This document shows, in pieces, positions 1 to 5,295 of a stretch of 5,295 nucleotides of DNA. How positions within the stretch are numbered: the stretch's first letter is position 1; every line of letters starts with the position of its first letter. The DNA is from an uncultured Opitutaceae bacterium. GTDB taxonomy: Bacteria > Verrucomicrobiota > Verrucomicrobiia > Opitutales > Opitutaceae. The translations under genes were made by a program, and so were the position numbers. The DNA lies in NCBI GenBank assembly GCA_937128785.1, contig CAKZMS010000152.1, positions 1 to 5,295 on the forward strand, written 5' to 3'. The notes under the pieces were generated by a model, which worked only from the letters and a program-made list of their open reading frames with translations, had not been told where the DNA came from and did no database searches.

Positions 1-915
1 CCCAGCCCGGAGAACGGCGTGGTCGATTACTATGACCCCTTGCCCACCGATTCCCGCACCATCGCGCACGCGATGCAGGACCGCGGCTACCAGACGGCTT
101 ACTTCGGCAAGTGGCACCTGGCCGAGCGGGATCGCGCGGCTCCGCTGGTGGGGGAGGATCACGCCCGGCAGGTCGTGCCGCCGGAAGCGCGGGGCGGGTT
201 TGGGTTTTGGGAAGGTTTTGAGAGTGGATTCCAAATCAATGATCCTTGGCTGCACGGCACCCGCTTGAGCGAGCCGTCACAGTTTAGTGGATACCAGAGC
301 GACGTCGTCTTATCCCGGGCGGGCGACTGGCTCTTGGCCCAGACTCAGCCATCGTTTGTCGTCGCCAGCGTCGAGGCCCCGCATCCGCCTTACGATGCAC
401 CCGTGCCCGACGGCACACCACGAATCGAGCCGGATCAGATCCAGCTTTCGGCCAACGTGCCTGCCGTTGCCGCGGACCGGGCTCGGCGGGAGCTGGCCGG
501 CTACTACGCGCACATCGCGGCCACCGACCGCGCCATTGGCCACCTGATCGATCGTCTGCCCAAAAGTGTCATCATAGTGGTGACAAGTGTGCACGGCGAC
601 ATGCACGGAGCTCACGGCCTGTTTCGCAAAGGCTGGCCGCACGAAGAAAGTGTGCGCGTGCCTCTGATCGTGGCGGGACCCGATCTGCTCGAAGGCCAAG
701 TCAGCGACGAACCGGTTTCGTTACTCGACTTGCCGGCCATGACCACGGCCTGGGCGGAAGGCAGAGGGTGGAACTGTCCCCGCGATCGTGCCCGTATTTC
801 CATGCCGTCAGTCGTGGATCTCCCGGATCAGTGTGATCGGGTTTGGGGAGGTTGGCGTAGCGCCGAGCGAAAAGAGGTTCGGTTGGAAACGGGTGAAGCG
901 TGGCAGGTTGATTAA
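1..915 (+). CDS. Sulfatase (arylsulfatase-type, alkaline phosphatase superfamily), 5' end outside the window
   Basis: Family role: hydrolysis of sulfate esters, commonly on glycans, using a formylglycine made from a CxPxR-motif Cys. The frame is open from base 1 and stops at TAA 913-915, giving 304 codons. The GTG at 19 is internal, because the frame continues upstream in family-like sequence. The CxPxR motif and the N-terminal Asp metal ligands must lie upstream. Visible in window numbering: FGKWHL at residues 35-40, where family Lys and His contact the sulfate; APHPPY with His128, matching the family PHxPY active-site stretch; and HGDMHGAHGLFRKGWPHEES followed by VRVPLIV at about 198-224, the typical C-terminal metal and substrate region. 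Two oddities: the residue before His198 is Val (GTG, 589-591) where the family has Asp (SDHG), and the protein ends soon after WGGWRSAERK without the usual DLxxDPxE segment. Membership of the superfamily is near certain; substrate and activity are not. An N-terminal export signal cannot be assessed. Confidence 0.93.
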   Translation, partial: PSPENGVVDYYDPLPTDSRTIAHAMQDRGYQTAYFGKWHLAERDRAAPLVGEDHARQVVPPEARGGFGFWEGFESGFQINDPWLHGTRLSEPSQFSGYQSDVVLSRAGDWLLAQTQPSFVVASVEAPHPPYDAPVPDGTPRIEPDQIQLSANVPAVAADRARRELAGYYAHIAATDRAIGHLIDRLPKSVIIVVTSVHGDMHGAHGLFRKGWPHEESVRVPLIVAGPDLLEGQVSDEPVSLLDLPAMTTAWAEGRGWNCPRDRARISMPSVVDLPDQCDRVWGGWRSAERKEVRLETGEAWQVD

Positions 916-950
916 GGTCAGGCTGAGGAATGCCAGAGCCGGGTCGGACT

Positions 951-969
951 GTCGGGCATAAAGCCCGAC
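951..969. repeat. Perfect inverted repeat, 7-bp stem with 5-base loop
   Basis: GTCGGGC (951-957), loop ATAAA, GCCCGAC (963-969). The repeat lies 35 bases after the sulfatase stop, in the gap between convergent genes. No T-run follows on either strand, so it is not a canonical intrinsic terminator. It may be one arm of a REP-like dispersed element, or a weak bidirectional transcription barrier. The hairpin is read directly from the sequence; its role is inferred. Confidence 0.6.
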
Positions 970-1009
970 CCACAGGCAAAGCGACGCAGCGTAATCGGTA
1001 ACGTCTTTC

Positions 1010-1032
1010 AGTGCCGGCTGAAACACGGCACT
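1010..1032. repeat. Perfect inverted repeat, 7-bp stem with 9-base loop, overlapping a stop codon
   Basis: AGTGCCG (1010-1016), a 9-base loop, then CGGCACT (1026-1032). The right arm contains two bases of the TAG stop (1033-1031 on the minus strand) of the FG-GAP repeat gene. There is no T-run, so a standard intrinsic terminator is unlikely. With the hairpin at 951-969 it gives the convergent gap two stem-loops in about 80 bases, a layout typical of REP-like intergenic elements. Confidence 0.55.
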
Positions 1033-2212
1033 ACGGTTGTTGGGTGAAGACGAACACGCCGGATTTGTTGGAGGTGATGATGTCGGGGTGGCCGTCTTGG
1101 TTGATGTCTTCGATGACGAACTGGCAGCCGACGCCGGAGGCGGTGTCGATCAGGTGGGGTTGGAAGTAGGTTTGGTCTCCGTCGCGGACGAGCTGGAACC
1201 AGTAGAGCACGGCGGGATCCATGGGATCGACGTCGCCGGTGGGGCCATGCGCCCAGTAGCGTTTGCCGGAGACGATGTCGGTGAGTCCGTCACCATCGAT
1301 GTCGGCGATCTCCACGGCGTGGCCTTGGGAAAACTGCACGCCACGAATGGGGGTGTTGGGCTCCCGCGAAACAATCGGGTGGTCGGTCCAGGACCGGCTG
1401 TCATCGGCGTTTAACTTTTGCTCAAACCAACTGATGCCGTAGCCGTGCCCGTCGATGCTGGTGATGATGTCGTTGAGCCCGTCGCCGTTCACATCGTAGG
1501 CAAACATCTGAGCGCCACCTTTGGTGCCGAACTCGGCGGGGTGAAAGTCCCACAGCGGTCCATCGGAAATATCGGCAGGTTGCTCAAACCAGCCGGAGGC
1601 TGTCAGCAGATCAGCCCGTCCGTCGCCATTCACATCACCGGCGCCAAATCCGTGGGTGTAACGCTGCCAATGACCTTCGGGAGTGACGGGGTGGAATTTC
1701 CACGGAGCCTTGGGATCGGATCCCGGGGCGGCCCAACCGAGTTTTTTGTCGGTCGAGAAAATGAATTCGAGCGCTTCGTCGCCCACGAGATTGACCAACA
1801 TCGGAGACTCGGTGCCAACGGTCGGGTGCAGGACATGCTCGGGCCAGTCGCCGCCTTTTTTGCCGGGGTTCTCCAGCCAATGGGCAGCGCGCCCGGGCCA
1901 GCCGACGCGGAGCACGTCAGTCCATCCATCGTCGTTAAAATCATGCGACCCCATGCCGAAGGCATTGGAGTAGCTGTGCGGATCGTAGGCCAGTGGGGCG
2001 GCGAGTTGCTGCTTCTTCTTAAACTCGGGTCCGAGATAAACGAACGGCCCGGCAATCACATCGAGGTGCCCGTCTGAATTGGTGTCCGCCACGGCCACGC
2101 CTTCGGAAAAGAACTGATCGCTAACTTGCTGCTTGGCGAAGGTGACCGGATCGGCCGACAGGGAGCCGAGCAGGAGTGGAATCGATGGGAGTAAGAATCG
2201 TGGAATCATCAT
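1031..2212 (-). CDS. Secreted FG-GAP/VCBS-repeat beta-propeller protein
   Basis: 393 residues. The N-terminus is a signal peptide: a short basic n-region (MMIPRF), a hydrophobic core up to about residue 18, and likely cleavage after SLSA (20/21). The mature part holds six Ca-binding DxDxDG-type loops: 43-51 (DTNSDGHLD), 91-99 (DFNDDGWTD), 193-201 (DVNGDGRAD), 240-248 (DVNGDGLND), 304-312 (DIDGDGLTD) and 369-377 (DINQDGHPD). A degenerate seventh, NLVGDEALE at 141-149, has lost its leading Asp. Between them recur WLENP/WFEQP-like strands (112-116, 208-212, 262-265). This pattern fits an integrin-alpha-like propeller with about seven blades, one of them decayed. Family members bind calcium and ligands outside the cytoplasm; no catalytic motif is visible. 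Two consecutive ATG codons begin the gene. The nearest purine-rich stretch (AGGGTAGG) is about 10 bases upstream, a weak ribosome site. The start is well supported by the signal peptide. It lies 70 bases after the lipoprotein gene on the same strand. Confidence 0.9.
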   Translation of the reverse strand: MMIPRFLLPSIPLLLGSLSADPVTFAKQQVSDQFFSEGVAVADTNSDGHLDVIAGPFVYLGPEFKKKQQLAAPLAYDPHSYSNAFGMGSHDFNDDGWTDVLRVGWPGRAAHWLENPGKKGGDWPEHVLHPTVGTESPMLVNLVGDEALEFIFSTDKKLGWAAPGSDPKAPWKFHPVTPEGHWQRYTHGFGAGDVNGDGRADLLTASGWFEQPADISDGPLWDFHPAEFGTKGGAQMFAYDVNGDGLNDIITSIDGHGYGISWFEQKLNADDSRSWTDHPIVSREPNTPIRGVQFSQGHAVEIADIDGDGLTDIVSGKRYWAHGPTGDVDPMDPAVLYWFQLVRDGDQTYFQPHLIDTASGVGCQFVIEDINQDGHPDIITSNKSGVFVFTQQP

Positions 2213-2244
2213 GGGGCAGACGCCTACCCTGACCCCGAAGTAGC

Positions 2245-2260
2245 TCCCTGAAAACAGGGA
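2245..2260. repeat. Short perfect hairpin between lipoprotein and FG-GAP genes
   Basis: TCCCTG (2245-2250), loop AAAA, CAGGGA (2255-2260). The hairpin starts 22 bases after the lipoprotein stop and ends 32 bases before the FG-GAP gene start in the direction of transcription. On the minus strand it is followed by GCTACTTCGGGG with no T-run. It could attenuate read-through, stabilise an upstream mRNA end, or be a dispersed short repeat. The structure is certain; the function is not known. Confidence 0.5.
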
Positions 2261-2282
2261 AATGATCCCGGCGATCGTCGTC

Positions 2283-2723
2283 TCAGCGGCCGTTGCCTTC
2301 GACAGAGCGGCGCCCGCCGGTACGGCGCTCCCAGGAGTAGACTTGGTCCTTGACCATCATGATCTCGGAAACCTCGACGGCAGCGGTGACCTCGGGCTGG
2401 TAGACGGGCATATCGAGGTAGTAGACCTGACGGCGGATGGGATCCCAGAAGGCGCGCCGTTCGGTGCCCATCAATACCATTTTCGAGTCGGAACCCACGG
2501 TGCGATTATAGACCCAAATCTCGGCGTCGACGGAATACTCCGCCACCGGTTGGCGAATGTCGGGTTCCCCTAGCACAGCGACCAATTCCTCTGCCGGCAT
2601 GCCGCGCTTGACCACGAATTTCTCCGTGAGGTTGGGGCGTTCGGTATCGGGAGGGGTTTCGCAGCCGGCGAGTAAGAGGGTGGCGACGCAGGCAGAAATC
2701 AGAGGCAGGAATCGAAGTTTCAC
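2283..2723 (-). CDS. Small outer-membrane-type lipoprotein with BamE/SmpA-like motif
   Basis: Read from GTG at 2723, the protein has 146 residues and begins with a textbook lipoprotein signal: MKLR, a hydrophobic core, and lipobox LAGC with the acylated Cys at 21. The next residue is Glu, not Asp, so outer-membrane sorting is the default expectation. A segment at 38-55 (VKRGMPAEELVAVLGEPD) followed by EIWVYNR (68-74) matches the SmpA/OmlA/BamE pattern, where a GM..eeV..llG.P turn is followed by W.Y. BamE is an accessory lipoprotein of the beta-barrel assembly machine, but many unrelated small lipoproteins share this fold, so no symbol is given. The rest (75-146) is not recognised. Start choice: ATG codons at 2825 and 2810 are in frame, and the 2810 one overlaps the upstream stop as ATGA. 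They would place 29 or more extra polar residues before the signal core, so GTG is preferred despite lacking a clear ribosome site. Confidence 0.8.
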   Translation of the reverse strand: MKLRFLPLISACVATLLLAGCETPPDTERPNLTEKFVVKRGMPAEELVAVLGEPDIRQPVAEYSVDAEIWVYNRTVGSDSKMVLMGTERRAFWDPIRRQVYYLDMPVYQPEVTAAVEVSEIMMVKDQVYSWERRTGGRRSVEGNGR

Positions 2724-2793
2724 GATAAAGTCGGATTGAGCTGAACAAGTGGGATGCGGGGTAAGTCGCTTTTGACACGGCCCCGGTCCGTTT

Positions 2794-2805
2794 GTTCGCG
2801 CGAAC
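2794..2805. repeat. 12-bp perfect palindrome directly after the BNR gene stop
   Basis: GTTCGCGCGAAC is its own reverse complement and begins one base after the TGA stop (2809-2807, minus strand) of the BNR gene. As RNA it forms at most a 4-bp stem with a GCGC loop, too weak for a terminator. It could be a protein-binding site in the 83-base gap upstream of the lipoprotein gene, or chance in GC-rich DNA. Confidence 0.3.
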
Positions 2806-2806
2806 T

Positions 2807-5191
2807 TCATTTTGGCAGGGTCCAACGGGTGGCCATGATACTCGGCCGGGAGTGGGACTGCGCGGAGTCCGCCGTCTCCTGATAGTAGATGGTGAGGATC
2901 TCGCCGGGGGCGACTTCGATGGATGCCGGGTATCCCAGGTCTTGATTGGGGGCGTCGGTGCGCAGGATGAATTCATCGGTCTCCTGCCAACTCACTCCAT
3001 CGCTGCTGATGCTGGCGCGTTGGCCGAAGGGGAATCGGCGATGCCCGTAGGTCGCCAGCAAGCGGCCGTCGCTCAACACGGTAAGGTGAGGGGGGAATCC
3101 CCAGCGACCGGAGGAGGTCGGCTCAGACCAGGTCACGCCGTTGTCGTCGGAAATGGATACCCGAAACTGCAACTGATCGCTCTGATCGTTGTAGGGGATG
3201 GCGGTGGAGCGGATGGCCATCACAAGCCGGCCGGAGGGAAGTTGCGCGACGTGGGGCTCGCCGAAGCGCAGCGTGTCCGTGCGGGGAGGGGAGACGACGG
3301 CCGTTCGGGCCCAGGGACCGGTGGAGTCAGGTGCGGTGTAGACACCGAGATCGCCTTGCTCATCGCGATAGGCGACGGTCAGCCAAGTGCCGTCCTGCAG
3401 GACGATACCGCCGTGCACCGCATCGGGGCCGCGCACGCGCTCACCCCACGTGTATCCATGATCGCGTGACGTGAGCACCCAGCGGCCCTTGTCGCTCTCG
3501 GCGGCTTGGTAGGCGGGTTGGTTCACGTGGTCCGTCCAAGCGGCCAAGACCTCCAACGGATAGTGGTCGGCGTTGTAGCGGCTGTAGAGCTCCTCGGTCC
3601 AGAAGGTGCTCCAGATATGCAGACCAAGGGTGCCGTCGGGGTGGATGCTCAGGCCGATATCACGGTCGTCGAGGGGCGAGTCGTAGATGGTGACGGGATC
3701 GGACCAGGTGTGACCGTTGTCGGTCGATCTCATCATCACCGCTTTGCCGTCGGGGCCCAGATGTTCGTCGGTGTAGCAGAAGGTAACCAGCAGATCACCG
3801 TTGCCGGCACGGATGATGTCAGGCCAGGCCGGATAAACGGCATCGTCGGCGAAGAGCGTGGCGTGCGAGAGCGTGGCGCTGCCCGGCGCTGGGTAGGCTT
3901 TGGCCAACTCGGCCGGGCCGGGAAACATGCCTTGCCACAATGCGAAGATGTAGTCGGAGCCGATTTTTTTGAGATCCTCGAGCGTGCTGACACTCGGCTT
4001 GCCGTTGGCCCAGCCCTCGTAGCCCTCTTCGGCTTTAAAAATCAGATCAGCCATGCCGACCGCCATACGCGCTTCGACATCGCGACCGGTCGCGTCGTCC
4101 TGCCATTGGCCGGTGGCCTTGAGGCCCGCGGCGGTGCCGAGGTGAATCATCACACAATCATAGGCGTAGCCGAGACTGGTGCGTAGTCCGCGGAAGTCCA
4201 TGGCCTCAAACTCGTAGACCATGCCCATGCGGCCTTCGTAGGGCGACACGATGGCGTCAGTTTTATGGTTGAGTAGGCGACTGGATTGATCGCCGTGAAT
4301 GCCGACGACCGTGCGGACGGTCTTGGACCACAAACGATCGGCTTGAGTAAGGTAGAGTTCCCATGGCTCGTGCAACGTGCGGCCGCGATAGGTGAAGTCC
4401 TGCCGCACACCGCGACCGTGACCGATCGGGCGCGAACCGTATTGATAGGCGCCGCCATTCATGAGCAGCCCGGCCATGGCGGGTTCGTTTTCCCACGTCT
4501 GCAGGATGTTGCGGAACTGCACCGCCGCGAGTTCCTGGCGGAATTCGGAGTAGTCGAAATTGCGGAAGAATGCGTTCAGCTCATCGGCGCCAAAGTAAGC
4601 CGCGGCGGCGATCATGACGCCGACGTAGCCCTCGATGTGATTGGGGTTCCAACTCTTGTGATACCAACTCATGCCATCGAGCAGCACGGAATAGTCGTTG
4701 GCGTCGCCGTGGGTGAAGTGCCCCCCGATCGCCATGGCCTGCATGAGGATGTCGGCACGATGCCGATCATCGGCGGTGAGGAGCGACCAGACCTCAGGAG
4801 TCTGCTTGGCGATGAGCAACGCCCAAGCGGCGGCGTTGTGGGACCAGCCACCAATGCCGCCCTGGGCTTCGGGTTCGTTGGTATTGCCGTCGGCATCGGG
4901 TCCGTCGTTGCGCAGGAAAAACTGAATCTTGGTCGCGAGGCTGGCGGCGACGGTGGTATCACCGACGCGGGTGTGAGGCGACTGGGCAGCAGCAGCGATG
5001 GCGACCAACTGCATGGCGAAGGTTTCGGGCAGTTCGCGGTAGCGGGTGCCGCGGACGAATTTCCAGCGCGGTGGTTTCTCAGCGACGGCGCGCTCGAGAA
5101 TCTCAGCGTCGAACGAAGGGGCGTGGTCGTGGGCGGTGGCAGGAAGAACCGATGCCAGCAGTACGAGGAGGGGCAGGAGTAGTTTGGTCAC
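2807..5191 (-). CDS. Secreted two-domain protein: helical N-terminal region fused to BNR/sialidase-like propeller
   Basis: 794 residues from GTG 5191. Signal peptide at 1-20 (MTKLLLPLLVLLASVLPATA, cleavage before HDH). Residues about 24-430 are rich in Ala/Leu helices with conserved-looking aromatic and His segments: GGWSHNAAAWALL (114-126), MSWYHKSWNPNHIEGY (174-189), then GHGRGVRQDF and GYAYD. This resembles an alpha/alpha-toroid, a fold used by many polysaccharide lyases and hydrolases, but I cannot assign a family. Residues about 437-794 are a BNR-type propeller with Asp boxes STDNGHTW (489-496), SRDHGYTW (575-582), SDDNGVTW (681-688) and a shortened SSDGVSW (729-735). The conserved-looking GFPPHLTVLSDGRLLATYGHR-like stretch falls before the last box. 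A clear sialidase RIP motif is absent: VYPAWPDIIR (452-461) sits in its place. The likely site of action is periplasm or cell exterior, on a glycan; activity is unknown. An in-frame GTG at 5200 and ATG at 5293 are alternative starts, and the signal peptide argues against the latter. It is probably the first gene of the minus-strand group. Confidence 0.85.
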   Translation of the reverse strand: MTKLLLPLLVLLASVLPATAHDHAPSFDAEILERAVAEKPPRWKFVRGTRYRELPETFAMQLVAIAAAAQSPHTRVGDTTVAASLATKIQFFLRNDGPDADGNTNEPEAQGGIGGWSHNAAAWALLIAKQTPEVWSLLTADDRHRADILMQAMAIGGHFTHGDANDYSVLLDGMSWYHKSWNPNHIEGYVGVMIAAAAYFGADELNAFFRNFDYSEFRQELAAVQFRNILQTWENEPAMAGLLMNGGAYQYGSRPIGHGRGVRQDFTYRGRTLHEPWELYLTQADRLWSKTVRTVVGIHGDQSSRLLNHKTDAIVSPYEGRMGMVYEFEAMDFRGLRTSLGYAYDCVMIHLGTAAGLKATGQWQDDATGRDVEARMAVGMADLIFKAEEGYEGWANGKPSVSTLEDLKKIGSDYIFALWQGMFPGPAELAKAYPAPGSATLSHATLFADDAVYPAWPDIIRAGNGDLLVTFCYTDEHLGPDGKAVMMRSTDNGHTWSDPVTIYDSPLDDRDIGLSIHPDGTLGLHIWSTFWTEELYSRYNADHYPLEVLAAWTDHVNQPAYQAAESDKGRWVLTSRDHGYTWGERVRGPDAVHGGIVLQDGTWLTVAYRDEQGDLGVYTAPDSTGPWARTAVVSPPRTDTLRFGEPHVAQLPSGRLVMAIRSTAIPYNDQSDQLQFRVSISDDNGVTWSEPTSSGRWGFPPHLTVLSDGRLLATYGHRRFPFGQRASISSDGVSWQETDEFILRTDAPNQDLGYPASIEVAPGEILTIYYQETADSAQSHSRPSIMATRWTLPK

Positions 5192-5215
5192 AGAGTTCAC
5201 AGAGGGGACACAGAG
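5189..5215. repeat. Three direct copies of CACAGAG over the BNR gene start
   Basis: CACAGAG occurs at 5189-5195, 5198-5204 and 5209-5215, with starts spaced 9 and 11 bases apart. On the minus strand the copies read CTCTGTG. The last G-T-G of two of them forms the in-frame start candidates at 5191 and 5200. Similar CTCTGTG-rich strings occur in intergenic DNA of several bacterial phyla (recalled, not checked). The copies are too short and too close for a CRISPR array. Confidence 0.6.
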
Positions 5216-5295
5216 TTGGAGGAGAGGTGAAGCGGGCGTGGAGGGGGTCACGTCGTAATTTGTTAATTTCGCCTCCGCTCCGCGGAGCTCCATAA
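5192..5295 (-). promoter_or_regulatory. Putative upstream region of the BNR gene
   Basis: If GTG 5191 is the start, this stretch is 5' non-coding sequence. It holds an AT-rich island (5256-5269, TAATTTGTTAATTT) that stands out against the GC-rich surroundings and could be part of a promoter, but I find no -35/-10 pair with acceptable spacing. The CTCTGTG copies follow, and no Shine-Dalgarno sequence precedes the GTG. The region stays open in the same frame up to an ATG at 5293, so a longer protein cannot be fully excluded. Confidence 0.3.
5277..5291. repeat. Overlapping palindromes near the right edge
   Basis: GCTCCGCGGAGC (5277-5288) is a perfect 12-base palindrome, and GGAGCTCC (5284-5291) is a perfect 8-base palindrome sharing GGAGC with it. 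Together with the preceding CCTCC they could fold into alternative small hairpins on either strand. They lie next to the AT-rich island upstream of the BNR gene and may be part of a dispersed repeat cut by the window edge. Confidence 0.4.

Noticed and set aside
701..1026. Minus-strand open frames (701-979, 808-1026) at the 3' end of the sulfatase and in the convergent gap
   Set aside because: They overlap the conserved sulfatase coding sequence and the hairpin region; no motif or ribosome site supports them.
951..1032. The two hairpins as a bidirectional intrinsic terminator pair
   Set aside because: Neither stem is followed by a T-run on either strand, so canonical intrinsic termination is not supported; they were annotated as inverted repeats instead.
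1418..2077. Long plus-strand open frame (219 codons) opposite the FG-GAP gene
   Set aside because: It is antisense to a gene with a clear signal peptide and repeated Ca motifs. The translation has no recognisable domain, and long antisense frames are expected in GC-rich coding DNA.
2772..2777. Perfect TTGACA (-35-like) on the plus strand
   Set aside because: There is no -10-like hexamer 16-18 bases downstream (TTCGCG at 17), and no plus-strand gene follows.
2792..5182. Three long plus-strand open frames (2792-3469, 3506-4186, 4286-5182) opposite the BNR gene
   Set aside because: All mirror the minus-strand gene, are rich in Gly/Val/Ala as expected for antisense frames, and show no family motifs; the minus frame has Asp boxes and a signal peptide.
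5189..5215. CACAGAG copies considered as a CRISPR array
   Set aside because: The units are 7 bases with 2-4 base gaps; there are no spacers of CRISPR length and no cas genes in the window.

Overview
The window comes from a GC-rich bacterial genome. Its gene content is a formylglycine-type sulfatase, a secreted FG-GAP/VCBS-repeat protein and a secreted BNR (sialidase-like) protein. That mix is typical of the Planctomycetes-Verrucomicrobia-Chlamydiae group, where sulfatases and secreted glycan-active proteins are abundant. I lean towards Verrucomicrobiota (Opitutales-like). Two things support this: the gene mix, and short GC-rich hairpin and CACAGAG-type intergenic sequences of a kind I associate with such genomes. 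The taxon is an inference; there is no rRNA or other marker gene here.

Layout: a plus-strand sulfatase enters from the left edge and ends at 915. It converges on three minus-strand genes. The 115-base gap between the convergent ends (916-1030) carries two perfect inverted repeats and looks like repeat-type intergenic DNA. Leftward from the right edge the minus-strand genes are: a secreted two-domain protein of about 794 residues (5191-2807; helical N-terminal part plus C-terminal BNR/Asp-box propeller), a small lipoprotein with a BamE/SmpA-like motif (2723-2283), and a secreted Ca-binding-repeat propeller protein (2212-1031). The gaps between them are 83 and 70 bases, so co-transcription is possible, although a hairpin lies in the second gap. 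There is no gene-free stretch over 300 bases.

How the genes may work together (inference): the sulfatase would remove sulfate esters from a glycan, the helical/BNR protein would bind or cleave a glycan, and the FG-GAP protein would bind ligand or partners outside the cytoplasm. This would be a small sulfated-glycan scavenging neighbourhood. The lipoprotein may be an unrelated envelope gene. No transporter, SusC/D pair or regulator is visible, so a complete utilisation locus cannot be claimed.

Points most worth a second look: the sulfatase carries Val where the family has a metal-binding Asp, and it appears to stop before the usual C-terminal segment; the BNR protein has an unusual helical-domain fusion and lacks a clear sialidase RIP motif; and the lipoprotein has two competing starts, one in an ATGA overlap with the upstream stop.
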